From: Lineus longissimus
Taxonomy: Eukaryota; Nemertea; Pilidiophora; Heteronemertea; Lineidae
NCBI RefSeq assembly: GCF_910592395.1
Contig: NC_088312.1
Location: forward strand, 21,457,292-21,521,291
Length of the DNA: 64,000 nt
Reading direction: 5' to 3'
The translations under genes and the position numbers were made by a program. Shown piece by piece: positions 42,501 to 54,200 of the stretch. Below the pieces are notes generated by a model, which saw only the letters and a list, made by a program, of their open reading frames with translations, did no database searches and was not told the origin of the DNA. Within the stretch, counting starts at the first letter, position 1; every line of letters begins with the position of its first letter.

Positions 42501-45167
42501 AATAATTATCCCTCTACGTTTGAAGTACATGCAGTTAGAATTTTCTGCTCGGGTGAACTCATGGGGGTGAATTCTGTATTTGGTTTGAAGTACGAAGCTT
42601 ACATGATCACGATACTTGGCTACTTTACCATGTCCTTGTCTCCTCAGGGTCCATATCTCCTGTGATCTGTCCACTCGGTTACAAAGAATACGACGGCTCA
42701 CCGCGGTCGACATTTGACAACACATGCGACCCATGTCAGGCCGGTTTCTATGGAAATGACACGGACAGACAGCAGTGTCGTCCATGCCGAGCAGGACGGT
42801 TGTGCCGGGCAAGGGCTACGAGTGATGTGCCGATATTGAATGAGACGGGCGGTGTCAGTTCAACCAACGCTTATCCTTGCCCTCCTGGTAGGTATTGAAG
42901 TCCTGTTTGAATATCTTGGTTGAAAGTTTTGTTCACTTTCATCAAGTCTAGGGTTTGAAATTCATGGATCATGGAAGCAATGAAGGCAATTGCCTTTGTG
43001 TTCTCCCCTTTTGCCTTCCTGCTCTTCAAATGTGTTCTTTCACCAAGAGGCAACGACCCGTGAGCCCTGGTAGTCACTAGTTTACTGATTAGTGCTGATC
43101 GAAAATGTCTTCCCAGAGAGTTTGTTGAGGTCTCTCATAAGTTCATTCCATGATGAACCTGACCGTCGGCAAAAGCCATGCCTGGATGAGTAGCTCGAGT
43201 TCTCCAGAGAGGCAGAACTCCTCTGAACTGATACTCCTATTTCCTGCCATCATTTTGTTGTAGGTTCCTTCTGCGTTGAGAAGACCCTCGTTCCCCAGCC
43301 TTGCCCAGCAGGGACGTTCAACGTCAAAAGCTACGCTGAGAGTATAGAGTCCTGTATACCATGCCTGGATGAGTATTTCAATCCTCTAGAGGGGCAGACG
43401 TCCTGTCTCCTCTGTGGGGAGGAGGCTGAACAACCAGGTTACGGATCGATGACCTGTCTGTGTGTGGGAGCTGGCAGGTATTTCCAGGTGAGGAATGTTT
43501 GAGGTGACAATGTAAGTTTCCAAGTTGGGAATTGAAAGTTCTTTGAAATTTTGGTTTAAGAACAAACATTGAAGGTGCTGAGTTCGGTTTTGATATCAGT
43601 GTAGTCAAATAAAACACTATTGTCACTGAAAGAAGCGAATGCCGGTGGTTTGGTCATTCTTGCATCCTGTTTCTTTTTGGGGCAATCCTGGTGTCCCAAA
43701 AAGACCATTCCTCTTTTGGAAAGGACTTCCTAATTTCTTGGGCGTTGGGATTCTAGGTAGCTTTTTGACTTGAATTGACCAGTATTGCTGTTTTTAGCTC
43801 AGCGATCGGAAGTGCCCCTGCAAACCTGGATATGAGGAGCCTGCATCTGAAGATGGAAAAGACTGCATCCGGATCATCTATGACCACTGTGATGATGGCA
43901 CGGTCAGGGTTGAGGATGGACTGTGTCTCTCATCGGAGCAGATGATACAATATTGTCAAACAAAGGTATGATTCGTGAAAATAAGAGACCGCAAAAACCT
44001 GGAAGTTTAAAGCATTGGCCTCATCAAAGCAAAAGATAATTGCTTGTTTGTACAGAAAAAGTAGCAGAGTAGAATTTCACAAATCTTTTGGCATAAAAGT
44101 GCCTCATTTCTCAATATGTTGTCTTTCTTTCCAGTCTTGTGACTCAGCCGAAGACTTCCTGAGCTACGACACTGACCTTGGTATCTGTCTGTGCAAGGCG
44201 CAGTCTCTGGAAGACATATGTGACGACGATTGTCAGTGGAACCAGCGAGACGCCATCACTTTCCACTGTGGGGAGGTACCAGAGGAACCTATCATCAGGG
44301 TCAACGAACATGATGCTTCAAATAAGGTGAGCATTGGCTCCATCTTTAAGGGTTGGGTACGGGGTTTCCTCAAGCATGGTCGGTTACAATTGGCAGAAAC
44401 TAACGTTGAAATTAATCCAATGCTTGTGCAACCGCTGTGGCTTCCAGTTGCAGTGGAAACTAAGGTAAAATGAGATTTTTGCGGCCAGTGGAATCATTCT
44501 ATTACTAAAACATTTGTTTCTTACAGTTTGTGATCAGCGTGAGTGACCTGCTTCCAGTGGTTAATTCTCCATTATCCATCTCTGGCAAGCATTGCAAACA
44601 GCATGACAATACCTCGTCCCCAGTCTACCTCGTTGACGCAACTTCATCATACTTCATTGGTGTATACAACCCTGACCCTCAGAAGGTCAAAGGTTATCTC
44701 CAGAGCAACTCAAAAACTCAAAATAGTTCAAGTGGAGTTTGGAATGAATTCGAAGCAGACGATAGGAATGAAACAGGTTCCCAGCGACATCTTTTGGCGA
44801 AGGATGACACAGATATCAGTCTTGGGATTCAGTCGCCGTGCGTCTGCCTGAAGTTAGGAGATTCGTTGTTGTTTTCTGTGACGAAGGATCACTTCCCTGT
44901 CTATGACAGAGGTAGCTTGTATAACACCGGTCCAGGCTTCGATGACGGCAGCTTCAAGATGCTCGCTGATATCCTGACCAAGGATGATGATCCACCCTCG
45001 TTGTTTGCCTACAGGTTCATCGCGGCTGGCACGTATGTCTTCCATATGAATGATAACAAGGCAAAGAAACTGGTAAGTTTTTTCCAGAAGTTTTGTAGGA
45101 TTTGTTTTTGTTGCATGATTAAACAAGGGAAGAGAAGTTGATATGTTGTGCTGTCCCAATGATGATA

Positions 45168-45217
<50 letters not shown>

Positions 45218-48200
45218 ATACCCAATGTTAGTCAGTTGAGATACATGTGTGACTTATTTTTGCAGGGATTTTATCAAAGGTATGCAGAATGATGTACAAA
45301 CCCTCTAATATTCAACCCTCTTGTTGAATCTTTTCAGTATGTAGTTGTCACACCCCGAGGTGGCCGGTGTCCAGCAGTAGGACCGTTCTTCCCGCTTACC
45401 AGGGGTAACCTCATCCAGCTGGGCATCCACATCAGAGAGGACATTGTCAGGTCTCCTGACTGGAAGTTCATCGCTCGTCTTACCATTGCCTTTGTAGGGG
45501 CCTTTGCTGCAATTGTCATGGGATATGTGAGTCGATGTTAGATATTCTATCATGGCTGTCACTCTCGTGTGGGGTTGATCATTCCTTGTGACATGGGGAA
45601 AACACTTAACTCTGACTGGCACAATCTGCGAATGAGTGTATATGTGCCTAGTGCCAGTGCCAGGGAAAGCTGAAAACACATCCAAGTAGGCAACATGTTT
45701 AGCTTGTGAATGACTCATCTTGGCCAAAGATGGGATCACCCCGCTGATAGAGAGGTTACGCACTTTCCCAACTCCCAATCCCTGAAAAATTTTCACTGTC
45801 TGTGGTGTTATTATAATCAAGAGGGAGCTTTGCGCCGAGGTGTTAATTGCCAGGTTATTTGGAGATGTGGTTGCGACCGATTACGGCAGTTAGGCCCATT
45901 GGTCGGGTTAGAGGGGTGAATTTGGTCATTGGGACCGCCCAATCCAGTGGTCGTGGTCTGGGTACCAGGCTGGTCGTGTTACCGGGGGCCTTGTAATGCT
46001 AGTTGGCGAGGAAGCCATTCGAGACCGACGATTCTTGGTCGACCTAGCGGAGTGGTCGCATTACTGGGGTTGTCGCTGACCAGGTTCCACTGTATATCAT
46101 TTCCACAGACTCTCATGCACCTGTTCGGCTGGACCAAGTCATCACGTGGTACGCCATCCTTCAGAAAGAGGCCCCTATCTTCTGACATCACAAGTCACAC
46201 TGGAATGGGATCAACAGTTCATGCGGTGAAGAAATATCACCCGAAACTCTATGGACAAAGCACAGCTACTGGGTCAGGAAATAATGGTAAGGTGATCAGT
46301 TTTATGAATGACCATCCACATTTAGACCATGTGTTATATAGTTCATCTGAGCATCACTAACTGACATCATATCAAAGCTACTGTCAATCTGTATAATTAT
46401 GAGTTTATAGCAGTATGTATGGTTTAAAGTATATGATGTCCTAACTTTTCCCCCATTCTTTGTAGTTGATGACACAACTGGCAGGCAATGGGATTATGAT
46501 GATGTGGTTGATCTGGTATCATTTGACCCTACTCCTGTTCATAAGACACTGATGCAGCAATCTTGTGGCGTCACCCAGACTGTGCAACTCCTAAATTATG
46601 AGGTCAGTACATTTCTTTGAATACCACGTTCAAGCTTGATGTACATGTACTGGTAACTTTTGTTCTTGGATCAATATGTGTGGGTTGGAAGAGTCTACGT
46701 GCGGGTTGAAGGAGTGTGGGTTGGAAGAGCAGCTCGTCGGTTAAGTCTCAGCCCGCATCCTGAGTAGGTCATAAGTTTGTTCTTTTAATTTTAGATGAAA
46801 GCAACCTATGAGAAGATTCTGCAGTCGGCAAATTTTTTGAAAAAAGTAACTGCCAAGAAGCATGATGTTCTCACCAAAGAACGAGAGGAGGAACCAGTCT
46901 TTGAAGCTACGGATGGGTCAGATTCTGGTGGATTGGACCCAACGCAGGATGAGCAACAGGAATTAGAGAGAAGGAAGGCCCTGGGGAGGAAGTACTTGGG
47001 GATGGTGGAGAACTGGGCCAAGATTGTGGAACAGGAGAGGGTGAAGAGGAGGCAGCATAAGGTAGGTTTGAACAGAGCTTTGATGACGTTTCTCTTTGCC
47101 TTTATTGCCTATGCCCTGTATTACGTTGCTTGTACATTTCATTTCCAATTGCACTGGTTAAGTCCCATGGTATTTGAATGTGAAGGTGAAAACGATCAGA
47201 AACAAAAATCAAAGAAACCAACTCCGCCGCATCCTAATTTGGCTTGTTGTCTTGACACATACTATTTGGATTTCAATCTATTAGGTCACGTTTGAAACCA
47301 AACTGACAGAGATAAAGCAGCTTGTGAAAGCTTACACAGAAAACAAGAGGCGCTCTGGGGAGACTGAGTCAGATATGATGAAGACGATGGAGGGGAGGAT
47401 TGGCCTGCTACTTGAGCAGATGGAGGTTGAGGTGGTGGAGGAGTGCAGGAGGCTTGGGCAGTGGGCGGTCTTGGACAAGGAGGAGGGTAACATGATGGTA
47501 GATCCGACTGACGGGCGAGCTATGGGAAAGAATGATATGCTAGGTAAGAGCTGTACATAAACTGGAATACCTTGCACCTGTCTTTTGTCTTTGCATGTCA
47601 CAGAGGTTGGTTGCCAGTTGGGGTAATAAGTCGAGTGGCTGCGCCTAATGCCAGACAATAGGGACCGATGGACATTGTTGTAAACTACAGTGACGGTATC
47701 CAGTTTTACTTCTACTATTCAGAGTGGAGAGTTGACCACAGGCTTCATATTTCTCCCTTGGTAGGAAGATATTTTGCTAGCCTTGGCATTGGTGCCAGTT
47801 TCATGGAATGTCAGTTTTCAACTCATTTAAACCGGCATAACATAGTGACTTGTCTAAGGTCACAAGTCTTGTACTCACGAGTTTCATTTGTGAAGTAATT
47901 GATTTTCCAGCTCCTGATGACCACATCATAGCCCCAGACCTTTTAAAACTGGACCCAAGGACCGGGCTGATCATTCCACTGCCAGGGACTAAGATGAGAG
48001 CAGGTGAAGGCCAGATAGTTGATGTTCCTGATGACTACTTCTTCCACACTGGGACGGGTTTCCTTCATCAGCTGCAGGGCAGTGTCGCATATGATCCCCA
48101 GACGGGCAAGCTGGTGCCACATATTCCATGTAAAACAGGTGTGTTCATCTCAAGAAATTGCAACCGATACTGTGTCAACGTGTTTAAGCCAGTTTAGCTA

Positions 48201-51200
48201 CTTATCTGTTGATTTCTTGTGTTTTAATATTGAGAAGCATTAATACCTTCTGTGCCTTTCCTGTTGATTCCAGATGTTCTATACCAAGAAGCATTACTAC
48301 CTTTTGTGCCTTTCCTGTTGATTCCAGATGTTCTATACCAAGAACCATTAATACCTTTTGTGCCTTTCCTGTTGATTCCAGATGTTCTATACCAAGAACC
48401 ATTAATACCTTCTGCGCCTTTCCTGTTGATTCCAGATGTTCTATACCAAGAAGCATTACTACCTTTTGTGCCTTTCCTGTTGATTCCAGATGTTCTATAC
48501 CAAGAACCATTAATACCTTTTGTGCCTTTCCTGTTGATTCCAGATGTTCTATACCAAGAACCATTAATACCTTCTGTGCCTTTTCTGTTGATTCCAGATG
48601 TTCTATACCAAGAAGCATTAATACCTTTTGTGCCTTTCCTGTTGATTCCAGATGTTCTATACCAAGAACCATTAATACCTTTTGTGCCTTTCCTGTTGAT
48701 TCCAGATGTTCTATACCAAGAAGCATTACTACCTTTTGTGCCTTTCCTGTTGATTCCAGATGTTCTATACCAAGAAGCATTAATACCTTTTGTGCCTTTC
48801 CTGTTGATTCCAGATGTTCTATACCAAGAAGCATTAATACCTTTTGTGCCTTTCCTGTTGATTCCAGATGTTCTATACCAAGAACCATTAATACCTTTTG
48901 TGCCTTTCCTGTTGATTCCAGATGTTCTATACCAAGAACCATTAATACCTTTTGTGCCTTTCCTGTTGATTCCAGATGTTCCATACCAAGAACCATTACT
49001 ACCTTTTGTGCCTTATCCGCGACACCCGAAATCCAAGCGTTTGGTTCCTGTGAGGCTGCAACCCCTAAAAGACAAGGAACAAATCAAATACAGGCAACCA
49101 TTCTACGACCCAACCTCAAACCTCCCCGTACCGCTACTGGCTGTGACGATTCATCCCGAGACTGGAGTCAAGTACGCCATTGGCAGATGCTACAACGATC
49201 CTGTCATTGGTCTTCCTACGAATATTGACATTGGGTCGATGATGATTGACCCTGTGACCAAGCAGCCTGCTCCGATCATTGGTGTTACTATTGATAACAA
49301 AACTGGTGCGTGATTATAGAAGAAGGAATTTGTCAAAAACACTAGTTTCCTACATTAACTGGAGGATAGTTTGCGGATTAGTTATCTTTCTTGACGGGTT
49401 AGGTGAGGGGAGCTTGTGAGGTTGGGCATGATCCGTATTGACCGTGCTTGATTCAGCTAGCAACTGCAGACATTGTGCGCATTTATTCATTAGCAATCCA
49501 AAACTTCCCTTCATCATTCTTAGACTTCAGAAGAAGCAACCCACCTTGAACACGTTGAAACATTTTGTAATGTAAAGAAATGTAAAAACTTTCGAATTCC
49601 ATTCACGATTTATATTTCTTTGTTTCACAGGTGAAGTAATTCCTCTCTGTGGTGTGAGACAGCGCTGTCCTCTGCTCCTCGGTGACAGATACATCAGCTC
49701 TCCATCCGACCAACATCACTTGATCAGAGGAGCGGTTCTACGAGACGGCAAGGTGAAGCCATCTAGTGGTGGTTATCAGACACTACTGGACTCTACGGTC
49801 ATGTCTCGCGAGACAGACTTGTTGGAGAAAATGAGGCTCACTTACCAGGAGACACTGGGTATGTTATCTGCCTTAGGTTATGATCTGAGTGACTTTTAGC
49901 ATCTGGATAGCCCTTGTTGATTAATACTGATTGTTAGGTGTCAACTTACTTATTAGCTCTTTGTAACATTTGAGAACAACTAGGTCTGTAAAGGATTCGA
50001 ACGCACAACCCTGAGGTTGACACAGCAAGCACTGGACCGACTGAGCTTAGGGGAACTTCCCTACAAGCTCAAGCGTGTAGTATTGTGTCATTATTACATA
50101 TTTGTAAAGTGGTAAATAGACTCTACTCGTGAAAGTCTATGCTGCCTAAGAAAACCATGAGGAATTGGTGCTTGACTTAGCATTCAAGATGACATCTGCC
50201 CAGTTCCACAATTTGCATTGTTTCTTTCACAGCCACAAACCCGAAACTGAACCTGCACGCCCTGAACCAAGCTGTTGATGATTGGCAGCAAGCTTGGGCC
50301 TTGTCATGGAAAGAGTTGATCCAGATGGATTATCATGTCAAAACACAAGTGGAGGAGTTCACTGGCATCGCACAGAATGGAGGCTCACCAGGTATATGTC
50401 TCACATTTAAAGAGCAATCGCGGTCGTTCTTACTCTGAGGTGTCACTTCAGTTTCTACCTTGGCGCCAAGTAGGGCCAAAACTTCCAATGCCAGCCACTT
50501 TGTTTCAGGTTTCTAGTCCCCTGATATGTTTGTTGCACAATTGGGATATAGTAAGCCTGCCCGAGCTTGGGCACTCTTGTACAGAGAACCCCAAATAAGG
50601 AATTGATCATAAGGCTGAAGAAATAGGAATTTCGCTTCCTCAGAATCCTCACCATCAACTAGGACCTCCCAGGCAGCAATATCATGGTAAAACTTTCAAG
50701 GCTGCCAACAATGTAATAGAGCGTCTTCTCGATCGGGTGATTGAAATCTATATGGTCTTGACTATAGTGACATACTATTACCATGTATATCGACATTTTT
50801 TCCCCCAGGATATTATGAGTGCCCAGATTCAGGAGAGAGTCTCCCAGTGCTGCTGGGCAGTTGGATGGTAGACACGACTGGTTCTGGTCAGGCAGTGCCA
50901 ATCCTTGGTGTGATGGCAACTGAGGATGGGGAGGACATGAAACCGCTTGGGGGTACTGTGGAGGACCCTGAGGGTAGAGGTATGTGTAAGAGGCCGCTGG
51001 GTTAGATTGGCCAGTAAATTCAATTCTCTGAGACTGATCTGTGGAGCGCTGTTCCTTACCGCTGTTGTCTTATTCTTAGTAGTAGTTACTAATGGACATG
51101 GTAGATATCTTTGTCGGAAGGGTGCCTAAGACTGCCTGAGTTTGATTGTTTTGTCCTGAGCTCTGGTCACCTTCCATTTGTTTTGAGCCACTGAAGGGGT

Positions 51201-54200
51201 CTTGAGGAGCAAGGAGTCCAGAGCGGCATTTTGAAATAGTATGTGTTCTAGCATCCAAGAAACTTGTGTTGTTGAATGTTATTTGGTAAGACCTTTCTGC
51301 TACAAATTCCCAATCTTTCTAGCAGGAACGCGTGCCTTTGTCACTCATGAATCCTTTCTCTTCAGGTTTGATCCCAATTATGATTGGTGAGAAAGTGGTA
51401 GATTTGAAATCTGGGGAGTTGAGTCCAGTGGTTGGCGTAGAATGGGACAAGAAGTTCAAGACAGTGGTGCCAGTCACCATCAGTTCGTCTGACCTCAGCC
51501 GGCACAAACCGTCACCTGGGGTCCAGGATGCTTTGGAGGATGAAGTCATGAGAAATGGGAAGATCGGAGAAGAGCTTATAGATATTCAGGCAAAGTTGCT
51601 GAGTTTCGAATTTGAGTTGTCGCTGAGTGTGATGTATCAACAGGAGTCCATTACACCCCTTTGGCTGGGGTTGGAGTGCGGTGGTCTGGCAAGGAAGATC
51701 GCAGTCCTCAAGGACCTAGCACTGAAAGACAGAGATGAGTATCGGGAAGTTTTAGAGGACCTTGTTGTCATGTTACCGGCAGACGTATTGAGTTTGTTTA
51801 CTGAGCATGATGACCGAGTGGAGGAAGAGACGCAAGGTCTTGTTGATGCACATTGCCACCTGGTGGAGGTCTTTGAGAAGTATGAGGTAAAATTAGGGCG
51901 TTGGTTTAATGATGATCTGGTCCCTACAGAAGGAGAGAAAACAGAAGAGACAGAGCGTCGGGAGAAAATGCGAGCTGATGCCCTTGAGAAAATTCACAGT
52001 CGTATGTTGGAAGAGGTCCTTCGTTGTCTGGAGCGAATTAAGAAAGCGAATGCTCTTTTGAATAGTGCGAGACTTGAAGCAAAGCTCTGGAAGGACTTTG
52101 CGAGGTCTTTGATGTCCGATTCGGCTGTTTATATGAGGGATTTTTACAAAGGAGTTGTTAAAATGGTTGGAGGTGAGGACCGACAGGAGCTGATTCCACT
52201 GATGAGGCATGTAATCGAGTTGCTTGAGTCTGATTCACTGTTTGAAGTGTCCATCACAAAGGAAACAGAGCAGTTGGATAGATCAGTGAAAACTTCTGAA
52301 GAAGCTATGAAGAAGTTACTGCGCGGTGATGATTCCAATCCATCCTGGTTCTTGCTCCATCCCGACCAGTTGGGAAAGGAGAAAAAGATTATGAAGGACA
52401 AAAAAGCCATAGCTCAGGCACTTGCTGAGAAGCAGGTCTTTGAGGCTGTCAGAGCTGAGCATGAACTGCAAAAACACGAAACAAAACTGGTCGACCGGTA
52501 CTTCCAGAATTACGAGCGGCAGAAATTGGCACTGATTCAAGATTGTGTGAATACTTTAGAGATGATGGACCAGAAACTGAGCGGTTTGACAAGTGATGAG
52601 GAAAAGGTGAAGGCATATAAAGAGGTGTTGGGCAAACTGTGGAGCGATCTTGTTGAGTTCCAGACACGCCAGCAGGGGGCGTTAGAAAAGCTTCACAAAT
52701 GGATGATTAATACGAGACGAAAGGAGAAGAAAGCGATGAGGAATCTTCACATTGCGCAAGCTAAACAGTTAAAGTTGCCTGCCGAAAGTGCTGTGGCGAT
52801 GCCAATACCGTTATATGCTGATTTGGATAAGAAGATCTCAAACTTGCTCTACCAACAATTGGAATGGAAAATGCTGGCATCTGATTTGCCATTGTCTCTA
52901 AAAGAGGAAGAAGCGGAGTTAGTAGCCTTACTGAACCAGCATGGTTGTGATGAAAGCAAAACAAACGATGTGAATATTATCAGTGTTAGGTATGCTGCGC
53001 TGAGCGACCGCCTACGTGAGATGTTGCAGAAGAAGATGGAGGATACGTGGACGATATGCCCGGAGGAACGGCCAGAAAATCCTGAACCACGAGATGAGGA
53101 TGCTAGTCCAAATGTCTCCCAGGGAGGTGATGATAGTGGAAATGTAGAAGTGTCCCTTGCTGATGGAATTCCAGAAAGTGGGATGGAATCTATGAGAGTA
53201 GCAGGTTTCCCTTGTCCTGATGCCTCAGACATCACCAAGACATGTGAGAACTATCTCCAGGGAGTTTCCTCCCAACCTCCGCCAAGCAAACCTATCAGCC
53301 GATTGGATACCGTGTATGAGGGTGAGGAGCTCTGCCTGGCGTCGTCATCTGACTTGAGTGAGATTAAAGAGCTGACGATCACCACTGACGGCACAGTTGA
53401 GACTGGTGATGAGTTCATTGACCTTGAGAAGGTCAAGAGGCTGATGTTACAGAATGATGGAGTCGCTGTGGAGAATATCCTTATGCAGAGCGTCAGGAAG
53501 CTTTACAGGGTAAGAAACCAACATCACCAACTTTAAGGTCCACACGTCTTGGTCGTGTTTCCACAAAAAATGTTTTGGTCATTTTCATCTTTCGTCAATT
53601 TTAACAGATTTTTCTCCAAATTTATGTCTGTTATAAGACAATAGGCTTTCTGATCTATTTACAGGAAGAAGTGTATGTATGCATCAGAAATGTTCAAAAT
53701 GTTTGAGGGGAATGCAAACTTTGCATATATATAAGGTCGTTCAAAGCTATCTTTCAGAGCACCTGATTTTGGACAGTGAAATAATAAAAAAATATGCAAA
53801 ATACAGTGCTGACACTAAAAAGTTATGTCTTGTTTTTATAGAAGAGTGACATTTTAAAATTATTGACATTTAATCATCTTTACATTTAGGAAGAGTTAGA
53901 AGACATTGGCAGGCAGATTCTGAAGACTGTGCCACTACCGTATGAAGACAAGGCATCAGTGTTGAAGAATTACCATGCGGATGTCCAGAAAGTTTGGAAG
54001 AAGTGGGATGTGAAGAAGTCGGAGTGGAATCTTGGATCGCAGGCTGATCAAGATGCCCAGAGCCACCTGATGGGAGTCAGGGCAACTCTTCATCAGATTG
54101 AGGAAATTCTCAGAACTGTTCTTGATATCAAGGTTAGGGATTACTGTATAACGTGGAACCCCGGTAACACGCCCACTCACAACTTTTTCAAAAGTTCAAA

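Noticed and set aside
42246-42812. 188-codon minus-strand ORF
   Set aside because: It crosses two plus-strand exons and the intron between them; no domain signal.
44530-45141. Independent small gene starting at an internal ATG of exon 88
   Set aside because: The ATG is inside an exon with clear splice sites, and the frame continues from upstream.
48202-48996. 264-codon minus-strand ORF (V-L-G-I-E-H-L-E-S-T-G-K type repeats)
   Set aside because: It is the reverse strand of the 54-bp minisatellite, open only because the unit is a multiple of three and lacks stops in that frame.
48209-49228. Second plus-strand frame through the same array (C-A-F-P-V-D-S-R-C-S-I-P-R)
   Set aside because: Wrong phase for the flanking exons; only the V-L-Y-Q-E frame joins the unique sequence after 49012.
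49978-50055. Functional tRNA gene
   Set aside because: A- and B-box matches are good but the acceptor stem does not pair; more likely a SINE head or pseudogene.
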